Numbered from the stretch's first letter, positions 8,982 through 17,435 are shown. The stretch: DNA of 64,000 nt from Bacteroidota bacterium (GCA_024279935.1 JAJRQZ010000181.1:27996-91995), one strand, 5' to 3'. The notes: generated from the sequence alone by a model not told the origin. Numbers and translations: made by a program.

Positions 8982-10147
8982 GACATCAGCTCAGGCTTTC
9001 TTAAGCTGTCAAAAACAATCCTCACCCATATTAAAATCATCGGGAACGCTTTCAGACTATAAGGTATTACAATATTTTCCCGTAAAACGGCAGGAAACAA
9101 ATCAGTTGGCGACAGTGAAGTAAATATAATAGCAAACACGAACAAAACAATATTCCCAACTGATTTCCTGCTACTAATAAACCATAGGGATGCACCTGCC
9201 ATGGCAATGACATAAGTAGGCGACTCTGCTTTATGATTAAACACAACAACCCAAACAAGTATGGACAAAAGGTATAACAACCTGAAGCTGTAACTTCTAT
9301 AACTACTGAACTTAATTAGCGGTATAACAAGGATGACAGCTCCCATCAATACGATGAAGTTTTTATCAATCCCCAGTCCGAACCAATTATAGAGCCAGCC
9401 CATAACCGAATAGGCATTTGAAACGCTATTATCGTTGGCCAACATACTGCCATAACTCTCGAGCAATGCCAAATAACTGCCCATATCAACATAAACCAAA
9501 GGTATCAGGAACAAGACCACAAACCATAGCGCCGTATAAAGCGCCAGCTTCAGCTTTTGCGGATAAAACAAATAAAGCACAAGCGCAACTATTCCAAAAA
9601 GCTTGATATAAACGGAGAAGACAATTAAAAAGCTAGCCAACAAATATTTCCGCCCTTCCAGGGATGAAAAGGCAAATATTATCAATCCGGCCATCAAGGC
9701 ATTCGACTGCTCGTTCTGAATGGAAGTAAAAAACTCAATAAAGCTAAATGCCAGAGCAAGCAATTTCTGCTTTTCACTTAGCCCGGGAATTGAAATAACT
9801 GCAACGAAAAACACTAGTGCATTTAACAAATTCCATAAGAACAAACCCAGCCAATCGGGGAAAGCGGCAAAGAAACCAAAAAAGACGGCAAAACTAGGGC
9901 TGTACTTATATAGATCCCAATACTCATCGGGATAGTGGACATATAAATCCTTGCCCGTCCTGATATGCTCGCTCGACTTGGCAAAAATGATGTAATTATT
10001 GTAAGAACAATATTAAATTTCACCATTTTCCATCTTGTTCGGACCTGAAAGTATTGATTGGAAATTTGTTACAACAACCGAGAATATAAATATCGAAAGC
10101 AGGATTTCCTTTCTTAAAACAATATTTTCTATCTTTTTAAAATGCAA
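8873..10147 (-). pseudogene. GT87 (DUF2029) mannosyltransferase-like membrane protein, interrupted by an in-frame TAA
   Basis: Reading the minus strand from TTG 10147 gives a basic start and a membrane helix (KEILLSIFIFSVVVTNFQS), then an in-frame TAA at 10013-10015, then without any frame change YNNYIIFAKSSEHIRTGKDL, DEYWDLYKYSPSFAVFFGFF and WNLLNALVFF. These are the usual first ~100 residues of GT87 polyprenol-phosphate-mannose-dependent transferases, and NEQSNALMAGLIIFAF with eight or so further helices follows. The gene is therefore whole apart from one stop codon. The open frame also runs ~39 residues past the expected end into antisense tex (8873-8981), so the natural stop may also be lost. 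Either a recent pseudogene or a sequence error; a product restarting at TTG 9844 would lack the conserved N-terminal region. GT87 enzymes mannosylate lipid-linked glycans; the role here is inferred. Confidence 0.8.
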
Positions 10148-10199
10148 ACCTTAATCCTTCAAAACAATTTTCAAATAACAAAGATGGCAATTAATTATA

Positions 10200-10207
10200 T
10201 AACTTTG
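10200..10207 (+). promoter_or_regulatory. -7 promoter element (TAACTTTG) for the OM barrel gene
   Basis: Exact TAnnTTTG match 26 bases upstream of the ATG at 10234. The TTG at 10225 is a poorer start because it lies before the signal peptide proper. Confidence 0.55.
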
Positions 10208-10233
10208 CGTTATCAAAACAAATCTTGGAGAAT

Positions 10234-10932
10234 ATGTTGAAGAAGCTGTGCGTTTTAAGTTTTCTGTTTAGTTTAATACTGATTAACAATCCGTTAAAGG
10301 CTCAAATCATTAAGGGGGAAGCCATTGCCGGCTTCAATTTAAGCAAAGTAGAAGGCGACAGGGTAAACAACGGCATGATCCGCTTCAACAAAATAGGCAT
10401 CAACCTCGGGCTTGGGGTCTTGATTCCGGTTTGGAACAACTTCGACATTAACATGGAGGTTCTTTTCAATCAAAAAGGGGCTTATCGCCGAAACGGACCA
10501 AATCCTGACAGTGCCAAACCGAATTATCAAACCGTGCTCAACTATGCCGAAATCCCATTATTGATACAATATACCGACAGGGACAGGATTACGGTGGGAA
10601 CAGGGCTATCGTATTCGCGGCTTGTAGGCACAAAATGGGTGGTAAACGGACGAACCTTGAGCGACAACCCATTGGATGGATATTTTAGCCGCGACAACCT
10701 TGACTGGCTTCTGGATTTCAGGTTTAGGGTTTATCAGCAACTGAAATTAAATATCAGGTATTCATATAGCCTGACATCGATATGGTCGGGGTCCGATGAC
10801 GCACTGCTTGAAACTTTGGCCGGAGAAAAACAAAGTGCCGACCAAAGAAGCTCGATGATAAGTTTCAGGCTGATATGGATCTTCAACGAAAGACAGAGCA
10901 AGCGTAATTTAAACAAAGCGGAAAATGAGTAA
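10234..10932 (+). CDS. outer-membrane beta-barrel protein (PorT/OMP_b-brl family)
   Basis: About 232 residues with a signal peptide (LKKLCVLSFLFSLILINN...KAQ) followed by alternating amphipathic strands typical of small eight-stranded barrels: AGFNLSKVEGD, INLGLGVLIPVW, FDINMEVLFNQKGAY, YAEIPLLIQY, ITVGTGLSYSRLVG, LDFRFRVYQQLKLNIRYSYSL and a final ISFRLIWIF. The pattern is that of the PorT-like barrel family common in Bacteroidota; it is distinct from the true porT at 35699. Function is unknown. The stop overlaps the next gene (cupin) by 8 bases, so the two are translationally coupled. Confidence 0.8.
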   Translation: MLKKLCVLSFLFSLILINNPLKAQIIKGEAIAGFNLSKVEGDRVNNGMIRFNKIGINLGLGVLIPVWNNFDINMEVLFNQKGAYRRNGPNPDSAKPNYQTVLNYAEIPLLIQYTDRDRITVGTGLSYSRLVGTKWVVNGRTLSDNPLDGYFSRDNLDWLLDFRFRVYQQLKLNIRYSYSLTSIWSGSDDALLETLAGEKQSADQRSSMISFRLIWIFNERQSKRNLNKAENE

Positions 10933-11419
10933 CCCAGGATATTATATTAAAAAACTCGAACTTCAAAAACATCCCGAGGGAGGCTGGTTCAAAGAAACTT
11001 ATCGTTCCGGGGAGATGATTCCCAAAAACTCGCTAAGCGACAGATTCCCGGCGGACAGGAACACCTCGACTTCCATATTGTTCTTGCTTGAGGCAGGGGA
11101 ATTCTCGGCTTTCCACCGAATTAAATCCGATGAGATCTGGAATTTTCACGCAGGGGCTTCCTTAACTATATTTTCGATCTCAAATGAAGGCAAACTAAAG
11201 ACAGATAAATTGGGCCTTGACATCGAGAAAGGCGAAAAGCCACAGGTCATAGTTCCTTTCGGACATTATTTTGCGGCAAAAACCAATGGGGATTTCACCC
11301 TTGCGGGATGTACCGTTGCTCCCGGATTCGATTTCAAGGATTTTGAAATGCCATCCAAAAAGGAGTTGTTAGGTTTATTTCCCGAACAAGGGGAAATCAT
11401 CAGGCTTTATGGTTTCTAA
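10925..11419 (+). CDS. cupin superfamily protein (DUF985/Cupin_5)
   Basis: A 164-residue single-domain cupin of the DUF985 type. Family features are the opening KKLELQKHPEGGWFKETYRS, the TSILFLLEAGEFSAFHRIKSDEIWNFHAG metal-site region with conserved His and Glu, and the closing VAPGFDFKDFEM. The biochemical role of DUF985 proteins is not established. Its ATG lies inside the end of the barrel gene, so it is expressed with it. The gene faces the minus-strand amidotransferase gene across a spacer with a terminator-like hairpin. Confidence 0.9.
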   Translation: MSNPGYYIKKLELQKHPEGGWFKETYRSGEMIPKNSLSDRFPADRNTSTSILFLLEAGEFSAFHRIKSDEIWNFHAGASLTIFSISNEGKLKTDKLGLDIEKGEKPQVIVPFGHYFAAKTNGDFTLAGCTVAPGFDFKDFEMPSKKELLGLFPEQGEIIRLYGF

Positions 11420-11466
11420 GGATTTAGTGGTTTAGCCCACTAATAAAAGATCTTTTTCAAAAACCC

Positions 11467-11495
11467 ATGGTATAGAATACCATCAGATATTTTTT
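11467..11495 (+). terminator. terminator-like hairpin after the cupin gene
   Basis: Stem ATGGTAT / ATACCAT with an AGA loop (11467-11483), followed after six bases by a run of six T. A second hairpin without a T-tract (TTAGTGG / CCACTAA) lies at 11424-11443. Moderate strength. Confidence 0.5.
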
Positions 11496-11529
11496 CCAGT
11501 TAAATTAAAGGATAAAAAGCATCAAAGCA

Positions 11530-12318
11530 TTACTTCTCTTTACTTTCCTGAAATATTCTTGCCTCATCTAAAAATGCCCTGGCTATCGGTGCTGAGAGCA
11601 GATGTAAGGTATCCATGCGTTCGGGATGCCATTGAACAGCCATTAGAAAACTCTTGCCGCCCCTGTTTTCCCATTCAATGGCCTCAGGGAGGCTATCGGC
11701 CGAAAAAGCTGAAACTACTAAACCGTTGCCTGGTTTTTTGATTCCCTGATGATGATTGCTGGTAACCTTACCGAACTCCACGCTGCTGATGGCTTCCAGG
11801 AGTGTGCTGTCAACCAGGAAAACATCATGGTAACAATTTCGCCAATCATCCCGGCGATGAATGACAGCAGAGTCGAACTCGCCTGGGATATCGACATAAA
11901 GGCTACCGCCTAGGGCTATGTTAAGTATCTGTTCGCCACGGCATACACCAATTATGGGCATTTTGTTTTTAATGGCGTAATCTATCAATGCAAATTCCAG
12001 GCTGTCGCGATAATAGTCTATGGAACCGCAATTTACGGTATCACCAATCTGGTCATAATATGCCGGAAAAACATCTTCGCCACCTGTGAGCAATAGTCCG
12101 TTACAGTTTTGAAGCACCTTTATTGCCGAATCAACTCCAAGGGGATAAAGATTCTTATATTCTACATTTTGCTCAAAACGGCTCAACCAGCCAGTATAGT
12201 TGGGCGATTCCTTGGAGATAGCAATTACAACGGTCTCCTTTTCAGGAGGATAGCAGCACGATTGCAGTAAAATCAGTAATATGGCAAATACGGACAGGCG
12301 ATAATTGAAAAAACACAT
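11530..12318 (-). CDS. lipoprotein class I glutamine amidotransferase (peptidase C26-like)
   Basis: A 262-residue protein with a lipoprotein signal (hydrophobic stretch ending LLQSC near residue 21), so it is probably anchored in the envelope. The body is a gamma-glutamyl hydrolase/PuuD-like class I amidotransferase: GLLLTGGEDVFPAYY (about 75), nucleophile elbow GVCRGEQ with Cys near 124, SNHHQGI, and QWHPERM with catalytic His near 230. Relatives hydrolyse gamma-glutamyl bonds. Secretion as a lipoprotein is unusual compared with cytoplasmic PuuD and points to a periplasmic gamma-glutamyl substrate; that is inference. It precedes the trmN6-like and rimM genes on the opposite side of a short gap, in the same direction. 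Confidence 0.85.
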   Translation of the reverse strand: MCFFNYRLSVFAILLILLQSCCYPPEKETVVIAISKESPNYTGWLSRFEQNVEYKNLYPLGVDSAIKVLQNCNGLLLTGGEDVFPAYYDQIGDTVNCGSIDYYRDSLEFALIDYAIKNKMPIIGVCRGEQILNIALGGSLYVDIPGEFDSAVIHRRDDWRNCYHDVFLVDSTLLEAISSVEFGKVTSNHHQGIKKPGNGLVVSAFSADSLPEAIEWENRGGKSFLMAVQWHPERMDTLHLLSAPIARAFLDEARIFQESKEK

Positions 12319-12344
12319 AATTAAATTTTAATTTCCGGGAATGC

Positions 12345-13070
12345 TCAAATAATAATCCCTGAGCCATTCACGATATTGGACGGTAAAGTTATTGTTTTCT
12401 TCCCTAATAATAAAATATTCTGTTTCAATGCTGTCGGCAGCATTTTTTTAAACTCCATATTGATCCTGCTCGGCATAAGCCCCCTTCTGGGGAAGATCAG
12501 CAATCTCCTGTTGAGAAAGAGACTGTTCTTCTTTGCGATGGCAATAAACCTCTCATGTTTAAAATATGGAATTACAAGATTAAAACTACCATTCTCTCTT
12601 AACAACATATTTACGCCTAAACATAATTCGCTGTATTTCAGCATTGTAGTATGTCTGGCATTAGTCTTTCTTGAATTAGGCGAGTGTAGGTCGGAAGTAA
12701 AAAATGGAGGGTTGGAAACTATTAAGTCGTATGTAGCCGCTCTTGCTTTTTTCGCGTATTCATTAAAATCCTCGTTTATGATATTCAAGTTATCGGCAAA
12801 AGCCGAATTACTAAAATTATCTGACGATTCCTCTACGGAAGGCAAATCGATTTCCACAGCATCAATTGCAGCATTGCACCTGGATGCTATTAGCAAACTA
12901 ATAATTCCCGAGCCCGAGCCAACATCCAAAACCGTTTCGGCATTGTTTATGCGCGCCCAAATTCCAAGCAATATGGCATCACTGCCGGTTCTCATCGTTG
13001 AACGATGATGATTGAGGCTAAATTGCTTAAAATGAAAAGCTCTTGTGTCGTCATACTCTTTACTTTTCAT
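12345..13070 (-). CDS. trmN6: tRNA1(Val) (adenine(37)-N6)-methyltransferase-like protein
   Basis: A 241-residue class I SAM methyltransferase of the YfiC/TrmN6 group, which methylates A37 of tRNA-Val. It starts with FKQFSLNHHRSTMRTGSDAILLGIW, the group signature, then the SAM motif LDVGSGSGIISLLIA (about 61-75) and the catalytic NPPFF motif (about 119). The C-terminal ~90 residues match the family in length. It lies downstream of rimM in the same direction, separated by a 60-base spacer with a 17-bp tandem repeat, and ahead of the amidotransferase gene. Confidence 0.9.
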   Translation of the reverse strand: MKSKEYDDTRAFHFKQFSLNHHRSTMRTGSDAILLGIWARINNAETVLDVGSGSGIISLLIASRCNAAIDAVEIDLPSVEESSDNFSNSAFADNLNIINEDFNEYAKKARAATYDLIVSNPPFFTSDLHSPNSRKTNARHTTMLKYSELCLGVNMLLRENGSFNLVIPYFKHERFIAIAKKNSLFLNRRLLIFPRRGLMPSRINMEFKKMLPTALKQNILLLGKKTITLPSNIVNGSGIII

Positions 13071-13105
13071 ATCAAGGTTATAAACAAGAAGTTACAAAGA
13101 GCATA

Positions 13106-13139
13106 AAGTTAGTTTATTTATTAAGTTAGTTTATTTATT
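13106..13139. repeat. 17-bp tandem duplication at the rimM stop codon
   Basis: Two adjacent perfect copies of AAGTTAGTTTATTTATT at 13106-13122 and 13123-13139, with the first bases of a third. The downstream copy contains the last rimM codons and stop on the minus strand, so the event duplicated the gene end into the spacer without changing the protein. Confidence 0.95.
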
Positions 13140-13664
13140 AAGATAAATATCGATCAATCCTTCTGGAGCCCGAACAAGAATTTGTTTGGCTTTTCTATCG
13201 ACTTTTTGGATAATATCACCATTCATTGGCATCAGGACTTCAATATCGTCATCGGTTAAAACCTGAAACAGGCTTTGGCTGGGATAGTCGAGGACGGTTT
13301 TTATTGTCCCGACCCTGCCAAAACCCAGATCAATTAATTCAAAACCTTCAACTTCGTGAAAATAGAATGAATTACCGGTTTTTTCGGGCAAAACCGACAT
13401 TGGCAGGTAAAGGTCTTTTTGAACCAGCGCGGCAGCATCCTCTGCATCGTTCACATCTTGAAGCTCGATTACTGCTTTATTGTTCAGCAAGTTGACAGAC
13501 TTGATGAAATAAGGTATCAGGTTTTGGTTTATCTCAACAAATACAATATCCAACTCACTATATTCCATTGGGTTATCTACGTCGAGCCATACATTCAGCT
13601 TACCTTCGTAGCCATGCGCCTTTGTAATTTTCCCCAGAAAGAAATAATCATCCCGATTGATCAT
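13131..13664 (-). CDS. rimM: ribosome maturation factor RimM
   Basis: RimM assists maturation of the 30S subunit by binding S19 and the 3' domain of 16S rRNA. The 177-residue protein has the N-terminal barrel (FLGKITKAHGYEGKLNVW, about 9-26) and the C-terminal PRC barrel (FYFHEVEGFELIDL, about 100) with the final HI-type VLMPMNGDIIQKVD. Length is normal. It lies behind rpsP in the usual order, but a perfect 18-bp terminator stem separates the two genes, so rimM expression may depend on read-through. Confidence 0.95.
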   Translation of the reverse strand: MINRDDYFFLGKITKAHGYEGKLNVWLDVDNPMEYSELDIVFVEINQNLIPYFIKSVNLLNNKAVIELQDVNDAEDAAALVQKDLYLPMSVLPEKTGNSFYFHEVEGFELIDLGFGRVGTIKTVLDYPSQSLFQVLTDDDIEVLMPMNGDIIQKVDRKAKQILVRAPEGLIDIYLNK

Positions 13665-13715
13665 GATGCGAAATTACGATTTTTTGTTTTTAAAGTTTAT
13701 CGTGAGCTATTAAAA

Positions 13716-13754
13716 AACAAAAGCCCTTCCTGATTTTCAGGAAGGGCTTTTGTT
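13716..13754 (-). terminator. strong intrinsic terminator between rpsP and rimM
   Basis: Perfect 18-bp stem (13716-13733 pairs with 13737-13754, core AAGCCCTTCCTGA / TCAGGAAGGGCTT) with a 3-base loop; on the minus strand it is followed by a T-rich tract. It would end the rpsP message and uncouple it from rimM. In the plus direction only a weaker T-tract is present. Confidence 0.9.
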
Positions 13755-13768
13755 ATATTGTATCAAAA

Positions 13769-14449
13769 CTACTCAGCAGTTTCCTTATTGCTTTCTTCGG
13801 CAGGAGTTTCTGCTTTATCGGCAGCTTTCTCAGGAGCATCTTCCTTGGGTGCGGCTTTTCCAGCGACTTCCCCGGGAGCGGTTTCTTCCGGGGCGACTTT
13901 TTCAGCGACTTCCTCTGATACTTTAGCAGCATTTTCAGCTTCTATTGCGGCAGCGGCTTCTTTTGCGGCTTTAATTTTCGCATCTTCCACGGCTTGGCGT
14001 TTCTTGGCTATTTCAGCCTCGCGGGCTTCGTTAATTTTAGATTCTGCCTCAAGAACTGCTTTTTTTGCATTTCTGTCTTTTTCCTGGATACCCTGGCGAT
14101 TAGCCTCTATTTTAGCTTCTTTCTCAGTAAGCCAGTTCTGGAACTTAACCTCTGCTTGTGCTTCGGTCAAGGCTCCTTTTCTCACACCTTTAAGCAAGTG
14201 ATGCTTATAAAGAATGCCTTTATAAGAAAGTATTGCCTTAACGGTGTTGGTTGGCTGGACACCTTTTTGAAGCCAGTCAAGTGCTTTATCAAAATTAATA
14301 TTGATTTCAGCAGGGTTTGTAATGGGATTGTATGTACCTATCTTCTCAATAAATCTTCCATCTCGTGGTGCACGACCATCCGCAATTACGATATGGTAAA
14401 AAGGCGCTGCTTTTTTACCAAAACGTTGCAATCTCATTTTTGTAGCCAT
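13769..14449 (-). CDS. rpsP: 30S ribosomal protein S16 with long Ala/Glu-rich C-terminal tail
   Basis: The first ~85 residues are normal S16 ([52 protein letters not shown]). The remaining ~140 residues form a low-complexity, charged, probably helical tail rich in Ala, Glu and Lys (for example [20 protein letters not shown]). Extended S16 tails are common in Bacteroidota; this one makes the protein 226 residues against ~80-90 in other phyla. The tail's role is unknown. A strong terminator follows the gene, and a terminator-like hairpin lies in its leader. Confidence 0.95.
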   Translation of the reverse strand: MATKMRLQRFGKKAAPFYHIVIADGRAPRDGRFIEKIGTYNPITNPAEININFDKALDWLQKGVQPTNTVKAILSYKGILYKHHLLKGVRKGALTEAQAEVKFQNWLTEKEAKIEANRQGIQEKDRNAKKAVLEAESKINEAREAEIAKKRQAVEDAKIKAAKEAAAAIEAENAAKVSEEVAEKVAPEETAPGEVAGKAAPKEDAPEKAADKAETPAEESNKETAE

Positions 14450-14474
14450 AATAAATTATGATTTAATTATTTAT

Positions 14475-14496
14475 AAAAAACCGATTTTCAAATCGG
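14475..14496 (-). terminator. hairpin plus U-tract upstream of rpsP
   Basis: On the minus strand CCGATTT-GA-AAATCGG is followed by six T (A-run at 14475-14480). It lies 60 bases after the 3' end of rnpB and ~25 bases before the rpsP ATG. A near-consensus -7 element (CACTTTTG, minus, 14501-14508) lies just upstream. It is either the terminator for rnpB read-through or a leader attenuator of rpsP. Confidence 0.5.
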
Positions 14497-14555
14497 GCTG
14501 CAAAAGTGCGAATAATTTTTTAATTGGCAAAGGGAATTTATTAGTTTTATTTACC

Positions 14556-14938
14556 AAAAAAGTACCACGAAACTATAAGCGGGATCCTGTTCCATATTGC
14601 TATGGAGCCTATCATTTATCTAGCCCCGGAATCACTCCCGGGGTCAAGCGATCTACCCTCCGGCTCAGGCGGGCAGCCCTCAATCGCCGGTATATTTGAT
14701 CTTGCAATCCATAAGGTTTGTCCACTTATACCGTCACCGGTATAAGTCGTGGGCTCTTACCCCGCGTTTTCACCATTGCCTCCCGCCGGGCGGGATAGGC
14801 TGTTGTTTTCTGCGACACTTTCTGTATCCCGTCATGCCAATTACAAAACGGGACCCTTCCCGTTAGGAAGTATGGCGCCCTGTATTGTCCCGACTTTCCT
14901 CCTCGCCTGAGGCGAGGCGATAGACCGTTTCGTGGTAC
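14556..14938 (-). ncRNA. rnpB: RNase P RNA (bacterial class A)
   Basis: The catalytic RNA of RNase P, which removes 5' leaders from tRNA precursors. Read on the minus strand it has the universally conserved blocks in order: GAGGAAAGTC (14892-14901), ACAGAAAGTGTC, the GGTAAGAGCCCAC block, AAGATCAAATA, GAGGGTAGATCGCTTGA, CTAGATAAATGA and GCTTATAGTTTCGTGG. The two ends pair to form helix P1: GTACCACGAAAC at the 5' end (14927-14938) with GTTTCGTGGTAC at the 3' end (14562-14573). A TATTTTTG promoter element ends six bases before the 5' end and a run of T follows P1, so both ends are well supported. Length is about 383 bases. Confidence 0.95.
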
Positions 14939-14943
14939 GTCGG

Positions 14944-14951
14944 CAAAAATA
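14944..14951 (-). promoter_or_regulatory. -7 promoter element (TATTTTTG) for rnpB
   Basis: Exact TAnnTTTG match on the minus strand. Its position puts the transcription start at about 14938, exactly the first base of helix P1, which supports both the promoter and the RNA end. Confidence 0.75.
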
Positions 14952-14982
14952 CTAAATTATGCGTCTCTCAGCAGATCCCACG

Positions 14983-15012
14983 AAAAAAAGGGCGATCCCA
15001 AACCGCCCTTTC
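14983..15012 (-). terminator. intrinsic terminator after the PiT transporter gene
   Basis: On the minus strand AAAGGGCG (15004-15011) pairs with CGCCCTTT (14987-14994) over a 9-base loop, and the T-tract continues to 14983. It lies 28 bases after the transporter stop codon and before the rnpB promoter. Confidence 0.85.
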
Positions 15013-15039
15013 TTATTCGTCTCAGATTGTTCCTATAAG

Positions 15040-17337
15040 TTATTTCGACTGATAATCAACGAAGTCGCGATACGATTTATAAAGGTTTACGATATGTAGC
15101 GTCATTCCCCTCCACTCATCGAGAAGCTTAAGATAGAGAATTGAGTTTTTAGTCCCCACCTCTGCACTCTTTAATCGCTTAAGCTGTGATTTATTGATCT
15201 CCTTTAAGGACCCTAGTATTTCGGACTGTATCTCAAGGATTTTATCTTCATTGGCCTTTGATGGGTTTTCGATACTGATCTTGACCAGGTTGGACAAAGC
15301 ATCATATTTTGTCCAAACGACCATTAATTCCTTAATCTGGAAATCGTGGAGCGGCTTATGATTGTTCGACACATGATCCAGGGCCGGCTTCACCATATAT
15401 GTGGCACTGTGGAGCATCTCCCTCAAATAATCCAGAACTTGAACGAAATTGAAGTCGTTCTCGTTGTCGTCTCTTAGTTTCTCAATTATCGAGCCAACGT
15501 TATCCTTGAGGTATTTTGTACGCGAGGATACAGCACCGATTTCTTTTTTGAGTTTTTTGAGCGCTTTCAAATCCTCTTTCTCAAGAGCCTTTATAAGTTT
15601 CTTAAGCTGGCTGTCCACTATTCCTATATTATCGGAAATCGTGCTTGCCGACCTTTCGATTATGGTATCTTCGGAAATATCCTCTATTGCATTTCCTTCG
15701 GTAAGCTTACGGGCTTCGTTCTTTTTATGTATCGAATGAGTGCGGTAAACAATAAAAACAGTTAACAAAATAAATGCAATTACCGCAACAAAACCGCCAA
15801 ACTTAAGGATAGACACAAAAATAAATGCTACGGTAAATGCAGTTAGGGCGGTCAAAAACCAGCCGCCTACGACCGAGATAACGCCCGAGACCCGGTAAAC
15901 AGCACTTTCGCGCCCCCATGCCTTGTCACCGAAGGAGGTGCCCATGGCTACCATAAAAGTAACGTATGTTGTTGAAAGAGGCAATTTAAGCGAAGTCCCG
16001 AAGGCTATCAGCACACTAGCAACTACTAAGTTAACCGATGCCCTTATGAGGTCGAAGGCTGCCAAAGCATCTTTATCATGTTTATCCTCGGCAACAGGGT
16101 TAAATTGCTTGTTAATACCATTCAGTATTGGTTTTGGGACAATATAACTAACAGCTTTTGAGATGCTCATAACGGTTCTGACGATAGCCCTTGAAGCAGC
16201 CGTTGGCGGGAATCTCTCATCACCATCGTCCTGCCGGCTTAAATCGATGGATGTCTTAACAACGGATTTTGCCTTTTTCGACACGAAAAGGGTTATAACC
16301 ATTATCAAACCAGCAAACAGCAAAAAGTATATTGGTGTCTGGACTTTCCCGCTCAGGGCGGTCATAAGAAGGTTATCGGGCGAAACGCTGGGGTTGATCA
16401 TCCATTCCTTAAACGAGGCCCAACCTGCAAGCGGCACACCTATAAAGTTTACCAGGTCGTTGCCCGCAAATGCCATGGCAAGCGAAAAAGTCCCGACCAG
16501 GACAACCAGGCGCAAGATATTCGTTTTAAACATGGCATTCATCATCTGCAGCAAAACAGTCCACCCGACAAAGCTCACCAAAAGAATAAGAACGGTATTC
16601 GCTACAAACCAATCCTTGACATCGTGAGTCATAAAGGTCGCGCTTTTCGCACCTTTTATAAAAATGAAATATGTAATAATGGTGAATGCTATGCCGCCCC
16701 AGATCGCCCCAAAATACTTAACCCTTACTTTATAGTTGAATGTAAAAACAATACGGGCCAAATACTGAACAATTGCCCCTGCGCTAAAAGCAACTAGCAC
16801 CGACAAAAATATTCCGCTTATAATAGCAAGTGCCTTTGATGTATTAATAAAGCTAGCAACATTTAAGCTTGAGCCCAGGTCTTTAAGCATATTGTTGTCC
16901 ACAAGGTATTGTTTAATAGGCAATAAAGACTCAGGAGACCCGAACACAAGCTTAATAGTTGCCATTCCAACCGCTGCGCCCAGAAGTTCGAAAACAATCG
17001 AAACCGTAGTTGATGTGGGCATTCCAATTGTGTTGAAGCCATCAAGAAGCAATACATCGGTAATCATAACCGCCAGGAAAATGATCATTATCTCGTCAAA
17101 ATAAAACATGGAGGGGTTAAAAATCCCTTTTCTTGCAACCTCCATCATCCCGCTGGAAAAAACAGCCCCGAACAAAACCCCCAAGGAGGCAATTATCATA
17201 ATCGTCCTGAAAGACGCTACTTTAGAGCCAATAGCAGAATTAAGGAAGTTCACCGCATCGTTGCTCACCCCGACAATCAAATCGGAAATCGCGAACAAGA
17301 ATAGGATTAGTACAATTGCTAAATAGATTGTTTCCAT
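15040..17337 (-). CDS. PiT-family inorganic phosphate transporter with C-terminal PhoU-like domain
   Basis: A 765-residue PiT (Pho-4) transporter that imports phosphate with a cation. Two PiT signature repeats are present: ISDLIVGVSNDAVNFLNSAIGS near the N-terminus and FAGNDLVNFIGVPLAGW near residue 290, each with the GANDxxN-like core. Ten or more membrane helices follow, then FGTSLKLPLSTTYVTFMVAMG. The last ~220 residues are hydrophilic and helical (IGIVDSQLKKLIKALEKEDL...), resembling a PhoU-type domain, as is common in Bacteroidota. The gene has its own promoter (TACTTTTG at 17388-17395), a TTAACA direct repeat upstream that resembles a Pho box, and a terminator behind it. Phosphate-starvation control is inferred. 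Confidence 0.9.
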   Translation of the reverse strand: METIYLAIVLILFLFAISDLIVGVSNDAVNFLNSAIGSKVASFRTIMIIASLGVLFGAVFSSGMMEVARKGIFNPSMFYFDEIMIIFLAVMITDVLLLDGFNTIGMPTSTTVSIVFELLGAAVGMATIKLVFGSPESLLPIKQYLVDNNMLKDLGSSLNVASFINTSKALAIISGIFLSVLVAFSAGAIVQYLARIVFTFNYKVRVKYFGAIWGGIAFTIITYFIFIKGAKSATFMTHDVKDWFVANTVLILLVSFVGWTVLLQMMNAMFKTNILRLVVLVGTFSLAMAFAGNDLVNFIGVPLAGWASFKEWMINPSVSPDNLLMTALSGKVQTPIYFLLFAGLIMVITLFVSKKAKSVVKTSIDLSRQDDGDERFPPTAASRAIVRTVMSISKAVSYIVPKPILNGINKQFNPVAEDKHDKDALAAFDLIRASVNLVVASVLIAFGTSLKLPLSTTYVTFMVAMGTSFGDKAWGRESAVYRVSGVISVVGGWFLTALTAFTVAFIFVSILKFGGFVAVIAFILLTVFIVYRTHSIHKKNEARKLTEGNAIEDISEDTIIERSASTISDNIGIVDSQLKKLIKALEKEDLKALKKLKKEIGAVSSRTKYLKDNVGSIIEKLRDDNENDFNFVQVLDYLREMLHSATYMVKPALDHVSNNHKPLHDFQIKELMVVWTKYDALSNLVKISIENPSKANEDKILEIQSEILGSLKEINKSQLKRLKSAEVGTKNSILYLKLLDEWRGMTLHIVNLYKSYRDFVDYQSK

Positions 17338-17387
17338 TACTTAATTAAATTTGATTTCTATTTTCTTTTTTTAATTTAATTGCAAAT

Positions 17388-17395
17388 CAAAAGTA
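17388..17395 (-). promoter_or_regulatory. -7 promoter element (TACTTTTG) for the phosphate transporter
   Basis: Exact TAnnTTTG match on the minus strand, about 50 bases upstream of the transporter ATG. The TTAACA direct repeats lie 15-33 bases further upstream. Confidence 0.6.
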
Positions 17396-17409
17396 TTAAG
17401 CTATTTCCT

Positions 17410-17428
17410 ATGTTAAGAAAATGTTAAG
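17410..17428 (-). promoter_or_regulatory. Pho-box-like direct repeat (TTAACA-N5-TTAACA)
   Basis: On the minus strand two perfect copies of CTTAACAT are spaced with an 11-bp period. The core TTAACA-N5-TTAACA equals the consensus described for PhoP boxes of Bacillus, and the 11-bp period is that of PhoB/PhoP family sites. It occupies the -35 region of a phosphate transporter promoter. Seen in sequence; binding by a PhoB-type regulator is inference. Confidence 0.5.
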
Positions 17429-17435
17429 TATTTAA

